Part shown: piece by piece, positions 1-11,429 of the stretch
Numbering within the stretch: position 1 is the stretch's first letter
How the letters are laid out: the number at the start of each line of letters is the position of its first letter
NCBI GenBank assembly: GCA_964017045.1
Contig: OZ024810.1
Location: 18,562,704 to 18,626,703, forward strand
Direction: 5' to 3'
Length of the DNA: 64,000 nucleotides
From: Omphiscola glabra
Lineage: Eukaryota > Mollusca > Gastropoda > Lymnaeidae
Notes under the pieces: model-generated
Seen by the model: only the letters and a program-made list of their open reading frames with translations
Told to the model about the DNA's origin: nothing
The model's database searches: none
Program-made: the position numbers and the translations under genes

Positions 1-152
1 GCTGTCTCCCAGAGTATGGGACCAATTTTGGATGACACCGCCGTTGACCGCGGCGCGGGAGGGAACGAGGGCGGCTAGTCTACTTGGAACCACCCACCAA
101 GCTTGTTGTGAAGAGTTATCTCACAAGTAAGACTGAACCATCAGAAGCGTCA

Positions 153-214
153 CAAAAAAAAAATAAAAAAATGTTATTAAAAAAAAAAAAAAAAAAATGG
201 GGGGGGGGGGGGGG
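153..214. repeat. Poly-A followed by poly-G homopolymer tract
   Basis: A-rich run (about 153-197) followed after a single T by about 16 consecutive G. It is one of many long G or C homopolymers in the window. Nothing else is recognised in 1-359. Confidence 0.9.
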
Positions 215-359
215 AATTTGCAAAATGACTTGAGATCATTTGGGGGCGGGGCACCCACATCAAGTACATCAAGATATTTTTGCCGATTTTGGACCAGGCC
301 ACAAATTTCTCCCATATTTGTCAGAAATTTCTCACACAAGCTCAGACAACACCCTAACA

Positions 360-541
360 CAGTGGCTCTCAACCTTTCTAATGCCGCGACCCATTAATAC
401 AGTTGCCCCCTTGTCGTGGCGACCCCCAACCACAAAATTATTTTGCGTTGCTACTTCATAACTGTAGGGTCTAAGTGTTTACTGAGCGTCTTAGGCGACC
501 CCTGTGAAAGGGTCGTTCGACACACAGGTTGAGAGCCACTG
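360..541 (+). mobile_element. SPIN-like non-autonomous hAT element
   Basis: The 5' end reads CAGTGGCTCTCAACCTTTCT and the 3' end reads GGTTGAGAGCCACTG, so the termini are inverted repeats. The inner sequence (GCGACCC, TTGTCGTGGCGACCCCC, CTTAGGCGACCCCTGTGAAA) matches what I remember of SPACE INVADERS (SPIN) hAT elements, with the central part missing. Flanks CCCTAACA and CCCCAGCA agree at 6 of 8 positions, consistent with an aged 8-bp hAT target duplication. There is no transposase. Confidence 0.75.
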
Positions 542-724
542 CCCCAGCACATTGTCACCATTCGCAACCATACCCCCCCCCCCCACACACACACATCCCT
601 ATCACATCCGTGATGTCATGCATAGATGGCGCCTTTATCTTACACGAGTGCGAGTTGATTATAAAGTGTTAAAATTAAACTATCATGTCAGACCTGATTT
701 ATATTTCGTGCACGCTACATTAAT

Positions 725-1134
725 TATATCAGGATAAAAAAGGGGAGATTATGTCAGGATAATAAAGGGGATATTATTTCAGGATAATAAAGGGGATAAT
801 ATATCAGGATAATAAATGGGAGATTATATCAGGATAATAAAGGGGAGATTATATCAGGATAATAAAAGGGAGAATATATCAGGATAATAAAGGGGAGATT
901 ATATCAGGATTATAAAGGGGATATTATTATCAGGATAATAAGGCGAGATTATATCAGGATAATAACGGGGAGATTATTATCAGCATAATAAAGGGGAGAT
1001 TATTATCAGGATAATAAAGGGGAAATTATATCAGGATAATAAAGCGGAAATTATATCAGGATAATAAAGCGGAGATTATATCAGGATAATAAGGCAAATA
1101 TTATATCAGGATAATAAGGTGGAGATTATATCAG
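725..1134. repeat. Minisatellite, 25-bp unit, about 16 copies
   Basis: The core AGGATAATAAAGGGGAGATT recurs every 25-26 bp with scattered substitutions such as AAGGCG and AAGCGG. The stretch between it and the upstream element (542-724) holds nothing I recognise. Confidence 0.95.
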
Positions 1135-1452
1135 CTTATTACATAACGAAAGCCACCCCTAACACACACCGGGCCATTAGCCACCAAATGTTTCCACTAA
1201 AACCAGTAGAGGCCAAATAAAATAGACGTTTTTTTTAGAGACTATATATTTTTTATATGAGACTAGCAAATTAGATAGCCGTACTTCAGTACAGGGGTGG
1301 GGGAGGGGGGCTTAGATTGATTGATTGATCAAACAAAAGATGCATGTCTTGTGCATTTTGTCCTCATTTAACCGAGCCAGTGAACGATCACAAAGACGAC
1401 AGAGTGTAAGAACAATAGGAAAAAGTTGTTGGGGGTGGGGGGGGGGGTGGGT

Positions 1453-1512
1453 CAGGGCCGTCTTAAGGTTTAAGTCATACACACACTGTGCAGTTGCCCG
1501 TGGCCTCACGCT
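1453..1512 (+). mobile_element. Partial MITE end adjoining a minisatellite
   Basis: CAGGGCCGTCTTAAGG at 1453 looks like the terminal repeat of a hAT-type MITE that is common in animal genomes. The sequence runs through GTGGCCTCACGCTCCTAGGG straight into the tandem array that follows, whose unit resembles the MITE interior. No matching 3' terminus was found. Confidence 0.4.
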
Positions 1513-2100
1513 CCTAGGGGGAGGGGGCCCATGCTTATAGGGGGCCTCACGCTTATAGGGGGGCCTCACGCTTATAGGGGGCCTCAAGCTTATAGGGGGC
1601 CTCATGCTTATAGGGGGGCCTCACGCTTATAGGGGGCCTCACGCTTATAGGGGGGCCTCATGCTTATAGGGGGCATCATGCTTATAGGGGGGCCTCATGC
1701 TTATAGGGGGCCTCACGCTTATAGGGGGCATCATGCTTCTAGGGGGGCCTCATGCTTATAGGGGCCTCATGCTTATAGGGGGGCCTCATGCTTATAGGGG
1801 GGCCTCACGCTTATAGGGGGCATCATGCTTCTAGGGGGGCCTCACGCTTATAGGGGGGCCTCATGCTTATAGGGGGCCTCATGCTTATAGGGGGCCATAT
1901 GCTTATAGGGGGGCCTCATGCTTATAGGGGGCCTCACGCTTATAGGGGGGCCTCATGCTTATAGGGGGGCCTCGTGCTTATAGGGGGCCTCACGCTTATA
2001 GGGGGCATCATGCTTCTAGGGGGCATCATGCTTCGAGGGGTACCTCACGCTTCCTGGGGCATCAAGCTTCTAGGGGGCATCATTCGTATATGGGCATCAT
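1502..2100. repeat. G-rich minisatellite, 17-19-bp unit, about 32 copies
   Basis: The unit CCTCACGCTTATAGGGGG varies at C/T in CAC/CAT, at CTTATAG/CTTCTAG and in G-run length. The G runs give potential for G-quadruplex formation on the + strand. Confidence 0.95.
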
Positions 2101-2466
2101 GTTGTTGTTATTGCTAATGAATATTGACATATTTCCAAGTGCAGTGGGAAGAAGGTTTGCCATGTTCTTTGTACTCTGGAAAGTATGGGCCTGGTTTTTG
2201 GATAAATAGATGGCAAATATCCGTTTCCGTATGCGTCACTGCTACCCGGGTACCAATACGAGCCAGGCTAAGGACAGCTTGCTAGCAGGATGTGGCCCGC
2301 GTGACGCATTTTGAGGACCCCTGGTCTATAGGATGTCCAGAACACAGAGAAATATGCCCAACCACGACACACAAACAAACGAACGAACAAACTAACAAAC
2401 TTTGCTCAAGTGAATTTAACGGAAACAAAGGTTGTATCAAAAATATGGAGGTACGCGTGACAGCCC

Positions 2467-2630
2467 GAATGACAACTGAATGACAACCGAATGACAACCG
2501 ACTGACAACCGAATGACAACCGAATGCTAACTGAATGACAACCGAATGACACCCGAATGACAACGGAATGACAACTGATTGACAACCGAATGCTAACTGG
2601 AAGATACATGAACGATAACTGAACGATAAC
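2467..2630. repeat. Minisatellite, 11-bp unit
   Basis: About fifteen copies of GAATGACAACC with substitutions. Just upstream, TTTTGAGGACCCCTG at about 2311-2325 resembles a hAT 3' terminus without a visible partner. 2638-3180 contains no recognisable feature. Confidence 0.9.
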
Positions 2631-3182
2631 TTTATGATTTTATGTTACCACACTATAGTATGTGTGTACCACAGACGCAGCAACTACTCATACAGTCATA
2701 CAGAGACGAATTTATTATTAGTTATATATGTTATTTACAAATATTTAGCCTTAAGGTTTGCCACTGGTTCACTTCATTGGTTAATCTTGCCCTTCATTTA
2801 AGAAAAAAAATCTAACTTTTCCGGTTGGATTGTTACTGATTGAATTATACATTAGTTAGGTAACAATTCATCCCCACGACGTCAGTAGTGAGTAGGTACT
2901 CCAACTCAAATTTTGAAATACATCAGACATACACAAATAGCATATCATTGGAAAGAGCTGGCTCAAAGCTTTCCAATGACACCAAGATAATCTTTCTATG
3001 ACTTATAGAAGAAAACGTTCAGAGCCTGGGCTAGTAACGGAGTAAAGACTATAGAGGCTACGTGCAGTAACCCTAAAATAACTGCCGATGTGAAATGAAA
3101 CATGTGGCCGGGGCGCCAGACCGTCATTTTTTAAAAAAACTCACCCTTCTATTGGCCATGTCGATACTTAACGTTTAGAGCG

Positions 3183-3566
3183 AGTGAGCGCATTAACCAC
3201 AAAATTCTGTCCCTGGCTAATAGCTGCATAGAAGGCTCTGCACCGGAATATCTTAAAGCGCTGATTCATAAACACGCATCCTTAAAGAACCTGCGCTCTT
3301 CAACTCAGTCCTTACTGAAAGTTCCTAGTGTGGATGAACACAGAAAAAAAGTGTTACGGATTGCGCTCTTTTGAAGCGATAGCGCCAACATTGTGGAATA
3401 GTTTGCCTCAATATTTAAGGGGTATTGAAAAGGATAAAAAATCATTTAGGAAACATTTGAAGACTTTTTTTGTTTAAATAGATTTAAGAAAACCAGAGTC
3501 AGAGCGCAGTAGCATGGATACCAGCGCTACATAAATATTCAATCAATCAATCAATCACTCAATCAA
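3183..3566 (+). pseudogene. Non-LTR retrotransposon 3' end (dead ORF2 C-terminus, UTR, AATC tail)
   Basis: One frame reads INHKILSLANSCIEGSAPEY and continues to a TGA at about 3371-3373. A +1 frameshift then reads APTLWNSLPQYL to a stop at 3475-3477. This is the widespread C-terminal tail of L2/CR1-type LINE reverse transcriptase ORFs (..LAPEYL..LWNSLP..FK..LKT.F). A short 3' UTR with AGCGCTACATAAATA and an (AATC)n tail follow at about 3540-3566. The internal stop and frameshift make it a 5'-truncated dead copy. Confidence 0.75.
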
Positions 3567-3699
3567 ACGTTTCTCTCTGTGCTCATATACGCTAAAGCCA
3601 CACGATTCCCAGCTGATGACGTCACTGTAACTGTAACGAATACAAGGTGGGCAATAACGCCATTTTAACGGCATCCACCCATAGTCTCACTTAAACTTG

Positions 3700-4422
3700 T
3701 TTTTTTGTTTTCTCGTGCGCCTCGTTACCTCCCACTCCCTCCCACCGCCTCCCACTCCGCGCCATTTGTCCTCCCATTCCCTCCTACTCCCACCCACTGC
3801 CTCCCCTTCCACCCATCTGTCCTCCCACTCCCTCCCCCTTGGACCTCCCTCGCGCCGTCAAAACACCGTTAACTTTAAGACGCACTCTACGTCACAGTTT
3901 CAGAAAATTATCTCCCTCCCCACCCCTCCCGAAACCCTAATCAATTCTAATCCCAAAAGAATCTTATCCGGCGATCCCATCAATACAAACAGCTTGAACA
4001 CAAACCCCTCTCGCGCGACGGAATCAATGGCCTCCGTGTCCGCCACGCCCCCTATTTTCTCGCCATCCCATCATTTACCGCGCGTTAATTCACGCTGACG
4101 GGCGAGACATCAAGAAACCCCCACCTCCCATTTGCTCGCGGGCTGCTAGTGCCCCCGCCTCCGCGCTCCGCTGCCGGCAGGTGGCCGTGATGTGGGGGCG
4201 GGGCCTGCACTTACGAGCGGCGGCTCCGTGATTGACAGCGCGTGTATGCGCTGTGGGCCCCCCCCTCGCGCCCTGCCCTGCCCCCCACCACACTCTCGTC
4301 CTGCCTAATCTGACGAACTAACAGTTTGCCCATAGTTTTCAAGTGTGAGGACAAGTGGGACAGTTTGCGTCTCAGTGTGACACCCGTCTTGGTTTTTCTA
4401 AAAGAAAATAAAAAAAAAAAAT
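3700..4422 (+). promoter_or_regulatory. Presumed Sp6-9 promoter and 5' UTR (GC-rich)
   Basis: This segment is C- and CpG-rich compared with its surroundings and ends at the start codon. 3727-3848 is a CCCTCCCAC-type pyrimidine tract. A GC box GGGGGCGGGG lies at 4194-4203, and TGATTGACAG, a textbook PBX/MEIS composite site, at 4229-4238. A CAGGTG E-box lies near 4179. No TATA box stands out. The leader just before the ATG is A-rich. The transcription start cannot be placed from sequence alone. Confidence 0.5.
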
Positions 4423-4443
4423 ATGGCTACCACTCTCATAGGG
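4423..4443 (+). CDS. Sp6-9: Sp6-9 transcription factor, coding exon 1 (7 codons)
   Basis: ATG at 4423 encodes MATTLIG and runs in phase 0 into a donor GTAAGTG at 4444. Joined to the exon at 36659 it gives MATTLIG-EHQPFGGTPLAM. The amino end of vertebrate Sp8 and Sp9 has the same layout, with a short MATS.LG start and then the SP box. That match makes this micro-exon convincing despite a 32-kb intron. Too short to be found by ORF length; identified by homology and splice phase. It supplies the first seven residues of a 406-residue nuclear zinc-finger protein. Confidence 0.85.
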
Positions 4444-6799
4444 GTAAGTGATGTTGTTATATAAGTTAGCATAGACATTCTAAGTCTCTCCCATTTGCTC
4501 AAACAATGGCGATGACGATGCCGTCGATGCTTCTCATTGTCATACGACTAGTGATCAACCTATAATGAAATGAAAGATTCAATTTAACTCCAATCTGTTC
4601 TCTCCCCCCCCCCCACGCTAAATTCTATCTATAATGTGCTGCCACTCTCAATAATTAATGTCTAATGAATGCGAGTGGTTTAGCGGCACCAACAATCAGT
4701 GGCACCATCAGTGGTGCAACCATAATTAGTACAAGGGCGCCAATAGTGACTTAAAAAAACAACATAATAATATTATAATATTTTTATAGTATAGCCGAGT
4801 ATAGCCTTATATATAATAGTACGCGAACTACGCCACGCCAAGTTTAAAATGACAATAATTTAGGTGTAAAATTGCTGTCACTTCGATCTCCAACATAGGC
4901 GGGCCGTAATGAGGATTGCCTACCCATTTTTACTGTTTTCTTCCATTACAAAACTATATCATTGTGTATGTAGTATGTGTATGTAGTATATATATATCAT
5001 ATGGTTGCAAATGCGGTGCACCAGTAGGAGTCAGTCCCAGAGCGTCTACGACCTACGCCCCTACGTGGCCATAAGTTAATGTCGTCAAGTTTGTACGGCT
5101 TGAGTTGTATGATATCATCGGGCTGCGGCGGTTGGAATAAAGCACATTTTCAATTGGGGGGGGGGGGGGGCAGTAAGAAGGGGGTTTTCCGACTTATACG
5201 TACATTGTACTGCAATGTAAAAAAGTATTCGTTTTGTATCTGTCGCAGGATAAAGTATATATACCATTATTACCATGCAGTGCAGTGCAAATTAATTATA
5301 TAGTTATAGTTTATCAGTGAATGAAAAGAGTAATTGCTATGAGTAGATCCGAAAGTGGTCAGGTTCTCGGGTCTAGATTTCCGAGATTCTAATTCTACCG
5401 TTGAATAATATGTTGACAATTATGTGAGGAAATGTACGAAGTGGGAGTCGAAATATAAAGTTACAATAAGCCATCTTAAGTCAACTACTTCTATGTGACA
5501 GGACATCACTGGTTTTTTTTATTGTGTGTGTGTGTGTGGGGGGGGGGGGGTCATGTGAACAAGGATGGGTGTGTGTGGGAAAATGACAGGCAGACCACTA
5601 AATATCCTTATGTTCATGTTGCCGTTATGAAACTTTTGGACAGTTCTTAAACCTAGCTTGCTTTCCCCCATCTTTCTGCCACGGCGTTAATTATAGACTT
5701 ACCATCATTTTAAGAGCTGGTACCTGTACCTGCCTAATGACAGCATAGTTATCACCAGTGGCGTATCTAGGTGGGGAAGGGTGAAGGCGGGTGACATCTC
5801 AGCAGGAACTTTGTTTTTCATAATTTGTACAACATTAATAGTAGATGGTGTGCGGGCGAAATTTTCAGAGTTCGACCGCGGTGCCATGATGTGAAAGTAT
5901 TTAAAGGTTAAGTAGTCTTTGGTCACAGGTCTCCTCACAGCTTAGTTGTAATGGGGAATTGGTATAAATTTACCACTGCAATCATCAGAAGATTACTAAG
6001 ATAACTTCTAGGGTTCAGGTGAGGTTTAGTGACAGTGAATTATAAAATTTCACCGTCGTCGTGGCAACCAAAATGGCAGCCGTGTGATATGTCGTGGCAT
6101 CAATTGTCTGAATTTACCCTAATATATTCTCAAAGGGGTGGGGCTCACTGGGGGGGGGGGGTCATAGTTCATAGGTAAGCAAGTGGAATATTTCGCCCCG
6201 GTCTCATGTTCAAAGATGCCTCCATTAAACAAACAAACAAACAAACGCGTTATTGCATAATCATAATCCATTTGCAGAAGTTGTTAGTCTTCATATTACA
6301 CACATACATTTAGTTTACAATACAAATAATGATGTCTATTAACAGTTCTGAGATTAGCAACGAATACGAGAATTTTTAACACAGACCGAACAAATTAATT
6401 ACTTAAATTTAAAAAAAAAATATGTGTGGTACCAAACGGGGTAGAGTATCAAGCCTGCCCGGAGGAAGGGTCAGTGGTCAGTCCTGCTAAACTGAGAGGA
6501 TCCTGATCAAACCGGGACGTTAGGATTAAGCCAAATTTTTTGTCGACGTAGTGGCAGTAGTGATTCGTGTATATTAAGTAGAGTAGTGGCTACTAGTGGA
6601 TTGCAAGGGAGATGAAGTGCGCGCGGCGTCATGAGAAAATTAAACTCAAGCATAACAACGACGGACATCTGATGTTTAAGAGCGTAGGGTGTCCGTGGGC
6701 CGTGGTGAGACCTCATGTAGTATTCTTTTGCTGCCCTCTCGGACACTAATTCTCCGCTAAGTGATATATATATATATATTTTAAAAAAAAAGTTTTATT

Positions 6800-6888
6800 C
6801 TGTTTTGTCTGTTGTTTGCTTTCTGACGAAGGCTTCCTGTCGACACGTTCGTTGTTTTGTTGCGTTCCTTTTTTTTTTTTCAGGTTCA
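6800..6888 (+). mobile_element. Short dispersed repeat with GACGAAGGCTTC motif, copy 1
   Basis: CTGACGAAGGCTTCCTGTCG followed by ACACGT, a T-rich stretch, GCGTTCC and TTTTTCAGGTT matches 29135-29222 at roughly 80% and a reverse copy near 28915-28985. The motif is reminiscent of sequences carried by Penelope-like retroelement ends, some of which form hammerhead ribozymes. That link is inference. Confidence 0.5.
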
Positions 6889-6964
6889 ACCTTGCTATGT
6901 TTCACTCATTTCCTATGAGATCTCATGCCACTTTGCAACGTGTGAAGGTGAAATCGCATTATAG

Positions 6965-7398
6965 CTGGGGCAATGGTGTAGCTGGGGCAATCGTGTCACC
7001 GGGGCAGTCCTGTAGCTGGAAAAGTCGTGTAGCCGGGGCAGTCGTGTAGCTGGGACGGTCGTGTAGCTGGAGCAATCGTGTAGCTGGGACAGTCGTGTAG
7101 CTGGAGCAATCGTGTAGCTGGGACAGTCGTGTAGCTGGAGCAATCGTGTAGCTGGGACAGTCGTGTAGCTGGAGCAATCGTGTAGCTGGGACAGTCGTGT
7201 AGCTGGAGCAATCGTGTAGCTGGGACAGTCGTGTAGCTGGAGTAATCGTGTAGCTGGGACAGTCGTGTTATAGATGGAGCAATCGTGTAGCTGGGACAGT
7301 CGTGTAGCTGGGGTAATCGTGTAGCTGGGACAGTCGTGTTATAGATGGAGCAATCGTGTAGCTGGGACAGTCGTGTCGCTGGAGCAATCGTGTAGCTG
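6965..7398. repeat. Minisatellite, 34-bp unit made of two 17-bp halves
   Basis: TGTAGCTGGGACAGTCG alternates with TGTAGCTGGAGCAATCG. The regular alternation shows that the 34-bp dimer, not the 17-mer, has been the expanding unit. Two copies carry an inserted TATAGA variant. 7400-7950 holds nothing recognised. Confidence 0.95.
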
Positions 7399-7956
7399 GT
7401 TTTTCAGTTGTTTTAATTTGTATACCCTTTGTGAGAGACAACAAATTTTAGCTCCATCACTGACCACTGCTTGTCGTACTTTTTATTTTCCACTCCTCAA
7501 AGTAATGATACAATTTTCGACAATGCCATTAGAACCAACCTTAAAAAGGCAATAGATTTGATAGTAGACGGGTTCTTGTTGCAACCAGGGCCTTGGAAAG
7601 AAAATGCCACAAGGCCTAAATTTAGGCGCCTTCTTTTCTCGTAAGTATATAATATATCTTAATGCCAATTTTTTTGTATTAAAAATGACGCTTTTGGCGC
7701 TCACCTGAAGATGGACGTAGGGGCAGGCGCCCCCTTTTGCACGTCTTTCAGTTAACCCTAAAAGCTACTACGAGCGTTTGCTGTCATTGTCACACATTTT
7801 ACTGACAATAAGTTTAAATGATTACTGTCAGTGTCAAAGTTTAATGTCACTGTCAATTTTTACTGCCGTTTTCGCTGTTAACTGTCAGTGTCATTGTTAC
7901 ACTGATAATATTTAAAATCAGTAAGGTTATGGCAAAGTCAATGGTACGGTTAATGT

Positions 7957-8175
7957 CTCAGGTATTGACTGTCTCATGTATTGGGCTGTCTCAGGTATTG
8001 ACCGTCTCAGGTATTGGGCTGTCTCAGGTATTGGACTGTTTCAGGTATTGGACTGTCTCAGGTATTGGACTGTCTCAGGTATTGTACTGTCTCAGGTTGT
8101 ACTGTCTCAGGTACTGTGCTGTCTCAGGTATTGGGCTGTCTCGGGTATTGGGCTGTCTTAGGATATAGGACTGCC
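7957..8175. repeat. Minisatellite, 17-bp unit, about 12 copies
   Basis: The unit TGTCTCAGGTATTGGAC varies at GGAC/GGGC/TGAC. Confidence 0.93.
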
Positions 8176-8268
8176 TCACGGTATGTCTAGATCAGGAATG
8201 TCTCAGGGGAGACCCTAACAGAGGATATAATCACGCATAGCGAATGCCTTATTCCAAAGGTCTCCGCC

Positions 8269-8453
8269 CAGTGGCGTAGCAAGCTTAACTCGCGCCCGGG
8301 GCACAATACCTTTTTAGCGCCCCCAATACCTTTTTAGCGCCCCCCCCTATTCGAAAACCATACAATATTATAGTAAAATATACCATTTGGCGCCCCTTTG
8401 TGAGTAGCGCCCGGGGCATGATGCCCTCTTGCCCCCCCCTCACTACGCCTCTG
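8269..8453 (+). mobile_element. hAT-type MITE, CAGTGGCGTAG family, copy A
   Basis: It begins CAGTGGCGTAGCAAGC and ends CACTACGCCTCTG as inverted termini. It is flanked by a perfect 8-bp direct repeat TCTCCGCC (8261-8268 and 8454-8461). The interior contains GCGCCCGGGGCA near both ends and CCATACAATATTATAG in the middle. It is 185 bp with no coding capacity. Copies at 18873 and 21490 share the interior. Confidence 0.88.
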
Positions 8454-8591
8454 TCTCCGCCTGCTGACCATTTAGCGGAGTCGTTGAAATATTGGGAATA
8501 GATTAAATTGACTTTAAGAATGGGCTCTTCTCATGTTTATATAGCGTGGGAAAAGTACGAAACTTAGATATCATGTAAGGAGAAAAGTGGT

Positions 8592-8670
8592 TTAAGTGAA
8601 AGTAACCATTAGGTAACCATTAATTAAGTAACAATTAAGTAACCATTAAGTAACCATTAAGTAACCATTG
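8592..8670. repeat. Short tandem repeat, 11-bp unit
   Basis: Six or so copies of AAGTAACCATT. 8460-8590 is unremarkable. Confidence 0.85.
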
Positions 8671-8734
8671 GGCCAACGGTCAGAGGTATGGTTTAAATGT
8701 CATTGGTGTGGCAGTAACAAGACACACAAATATG

Positions 8735-9232
8735 TGGTTACAAGTTACAAACTTGGAGCGGTTACATGTTACAAACTTAGACACACAAATCTGTGGTTAG
8801 AAGTTACAAACTTGGAGTGGTTACATGTTACAAACTTGGAGTGGTTACATGCTACAAACTTGGAGTGGTTACAAGTTACAAACCTGGAGTGGTTACATAC
8901 AGGTTACAAACTTGGAGTGGTTACAAATTACAACCTTGGAGTGGTTGCAAGCTACAAACCTGGAGTGGTTACAGGTTACAAACTTGGAGTTGTTACAGGT
9001 TACAATCTTGGAGTGGGTTACAAGTTACAAACCTGGAGTGGTTACATACAGGTTACAAACTTGGAGTGGTTACAAATTACAACCTTGGAGTGGTTACAAG
9101 CTACAAACCTGGAGTGGTTACAGGTTACAAACTTGGAGTTGTTACAGGTTACAATCTTGGAGTGGGTTACAAGTTACAAACCTGGAGTGGTTACAAGTTA
9201 CAAACCTGGAGTGGTTACAGGTTACAAACGTT
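8735..9232. repeat. Minisatellite, 24-bp unit with a 149-bp higher-order duplication
   Basis: The unit core is TACAAACTTGGAGTGGTTAC. Segments 8881-9029 and 9030-9178 are nearly identical copies of a 149-bp block of six variant units. One visible difference is TTGCAAG versus TTACAAG. The unit length is a multiple of three, so all frames look open; this is not a gene. Confidence 0.95.
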
Positions 9233-9632
9233 GAGTGTCAGCGGTGTAAATAGTCATGCAATGCAATGTAACAATGTCTCTATACTCAAAATCGGATAAC
9301 CTTGAACCTTATAGAACAATTCGATATGTCGAAGGTCGAGGTCATTAACTCCCCGTTTCGTCATTAACATTATATTGTTTGCGCTACGACAGGGGTCCTC
9401 AAACGTTTGGTACAGTATCAGTATTGAGCTGAATCGGGATTTTCTAAACGCATTCAGCGTTACAGGCACCGATATATCGACCTGACAAACAATCGGCAGA
9501 AGCGGCACTGAGCACTAAGCTCCTGGCTCTTGGCCGATATTTCGACCAGCTCTAGCTTCTGTACAGTTTTACATATTTCCATTTAAGTATAATTTTTGGG
9601 GGTCTTGGGCGTGTCATTGGACGTTGTCCTGC

Positions 9633-9944
9633 GTGTCCATTGGTCGCTGCCATGGTTCGACGACGTCATTGGTCGCCGCCATGGTTCGACGACGTCATTG
9701 GTCGCTGCCATGGTTCGACGACGTCATTGGTCGCTGCCATGGTTCGACGACGTCATTGGTCGCTGCCATGGTTCGACGACGTCATTGGTCGCTGCCATGG
9801 TTCGACGACGTCATTGCTCGCCGCCATGGTTCGACGACGTCATTGGTTGCTGCCATGGTTCGACGACGTCATTGGTCGCCGCCATGGTTCGACGACGTCA
9901 TTGGTCGCCGCCATGGTTCGACGACGTCATTTCATCGCTGCCAT
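9633..9944. repeat. Minisatellite, 29-bp unit, about 11 copies
   Basis: Each unit contains GCCATGGTTCGACGACGTCA followed by TTGGTCGCT or TTGGTCGCC. Every unit therefore has the palindromes CCATGG and GACGTC and a reverse CCAAT. Copies are almost identical, which suggests recent expansion. 9945-10240 is AT-rich and unremarkable. Confidence 0.95.
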
Positions 9945-10241
9945 GGTTTTGCAATTTAAAAAAAAAACTATTGGCTTTCAGTGCCTTGCATTGAAATGAA
10001 ATAAGTTCTACAGTGTTAAAGTATGCTATGTAAATATAGATATAGAGTATATAATTATATACAATTCGACTTAATGGAATCGAGTATAAAACAGCAAGCA
10101 TGGATATTATTCTTGCCATAATCGAAAAAAAAAAAAGTAGGCGGCAACCACGAGCAAGTCACTCTGTTTGACAAAATAATTGGACTTATCCCAGAAATAA
10201 ACGTCCAAATTGCACACAAGCATTTTTTGAACAATTTAAAC

Positions 10242-10463
10242 CAGTGGTTCTCAACCTTTCTAGGGTCGCGACCCTTTAATACGGTTCCCCATGTTGTGGC
10301 GACCCCCCCCCCCCCCCCACAACCACAAAATTATTTTCGTTGCTACTTCATAACTGTATAGGCATAGGGTCTAAGTGTTTACCGAGCGCCTTAGGCGACC
10401 CACCTCTTGAAAGTGTCGTTCGACCCACCAGAGGGGTCGCGACCCACAGGCTGAGAACCGCTC
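10242..10463 (+). mobile_element. SPIN-like non-autonomous hAT element with perfect TSD
   Basis: The start is CAGTGGTTCTCAACCTTTCT and the end is CACAGGCTGAGAACCGCTC. Perfect 8-bp flanking repeats ATTTAAAC lie at 10234-10241 and 10464-10471. The interior has TTGTGGCGACCCCC, a C run, GTTGCTACTTCATAACTGT and CCAGAGGGGTCGCGACCC, as in SPIN elements. There is no transposase. Confidence 0.88.
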
Positions 10464-10799
10464 ATTTAAACGACTTTAATCCTCAATCAAAATAATTCTT
10501 TACACAATTAATTGATGCTTTACATATGTTTCCCCCTAAACACAGTATTACTTATCAATATTGGGAATTTAAATAGTTTTGAGTAGCTGGAATTAAACAT
10601 TATCCAACCAAAGTGCACATCTTCTAACAAATGAGTGAACCACAAAAAAAATATAGAAATCTAATGTCATGTCTTTTAGATAAACCACCACACCCAACCC
10701 CCCCCCCCCCCTCCCCACAGTTTTTCGTATAAAATCATTTATGTGCATTTGTGCTTGCATTCCTGTTGTTGTAGTTGTACGTGAGTTATCATTTATGTG

Positions 10800-10871
10800 A
10801 TCACGCTTCGAGCCTTTGGGGATGAAGCGTGATTTTTCAAATGAACTTTATTATTATTATTATTATTATTG
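10800..10871 (+). mobile_element. LINE 3' UTR tail fragment with (ATT)n
   Basis: CACGCTTCGAGCCTTTGGGG followed by ATGAAGCGTGAT and an ATT microsatellite. The same tail ends the LINE fragments at 33155-33402 (+) and 63358-63613 (-). The preceding 10472-10800 is unique sequence with one C tract. Confidence 0.7.
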
Positions 10872-11429
10872 TAGCAAATGATTTTTTTGGTATGGGAATT
10901 TTTTTTTAATACAAACTTAGTGCACGTAAAACCTAATAGATAAATTATGATATATTAAAACCCGAAAATACGTCACAAATACAAAACACATAGCAACAGT
11001 TGCACAGTTAATCTCCACACCAAAGCACGCACCCGTTAACATTCCTAATCCCCCCCCCTCTCCTGAAAAAAAAATAGGAAAAAGAAAGATTTTTGGATTC
11101 GGGGATTGCGTTGGGCAACGAGCGCGTGTGCCAAGTTTCAGCTCGAGAGAATGACGAGAAGACGGGTCAGTTAGACTTCCGAGAGGTTTTGCCACAAATA
11201 AAGAATTAAAGGACAGCTCATATAAAGGTTTTTTAAAAAAAAAAAAAATATTCACCTTGAAATACTTTTTAAAAAAAAAAACAAGAGCTAATAATATTTA
11301 CATCAACACATATACCAACACAATCACGTTGTTAAATTGGACGAAATGCTAACACAGCCAACTAAAAACTCAGATTAAAAATGGAAAGCCATTTTTTTCC
11401 CTTCAATATTATGATAAAATTGTATATCA

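Noticed and set aside
5756..5935. MITE beginning CAGTGGCGTATCTAGG
   Set aside because: No matching 3' terminus or target duplication was visible.
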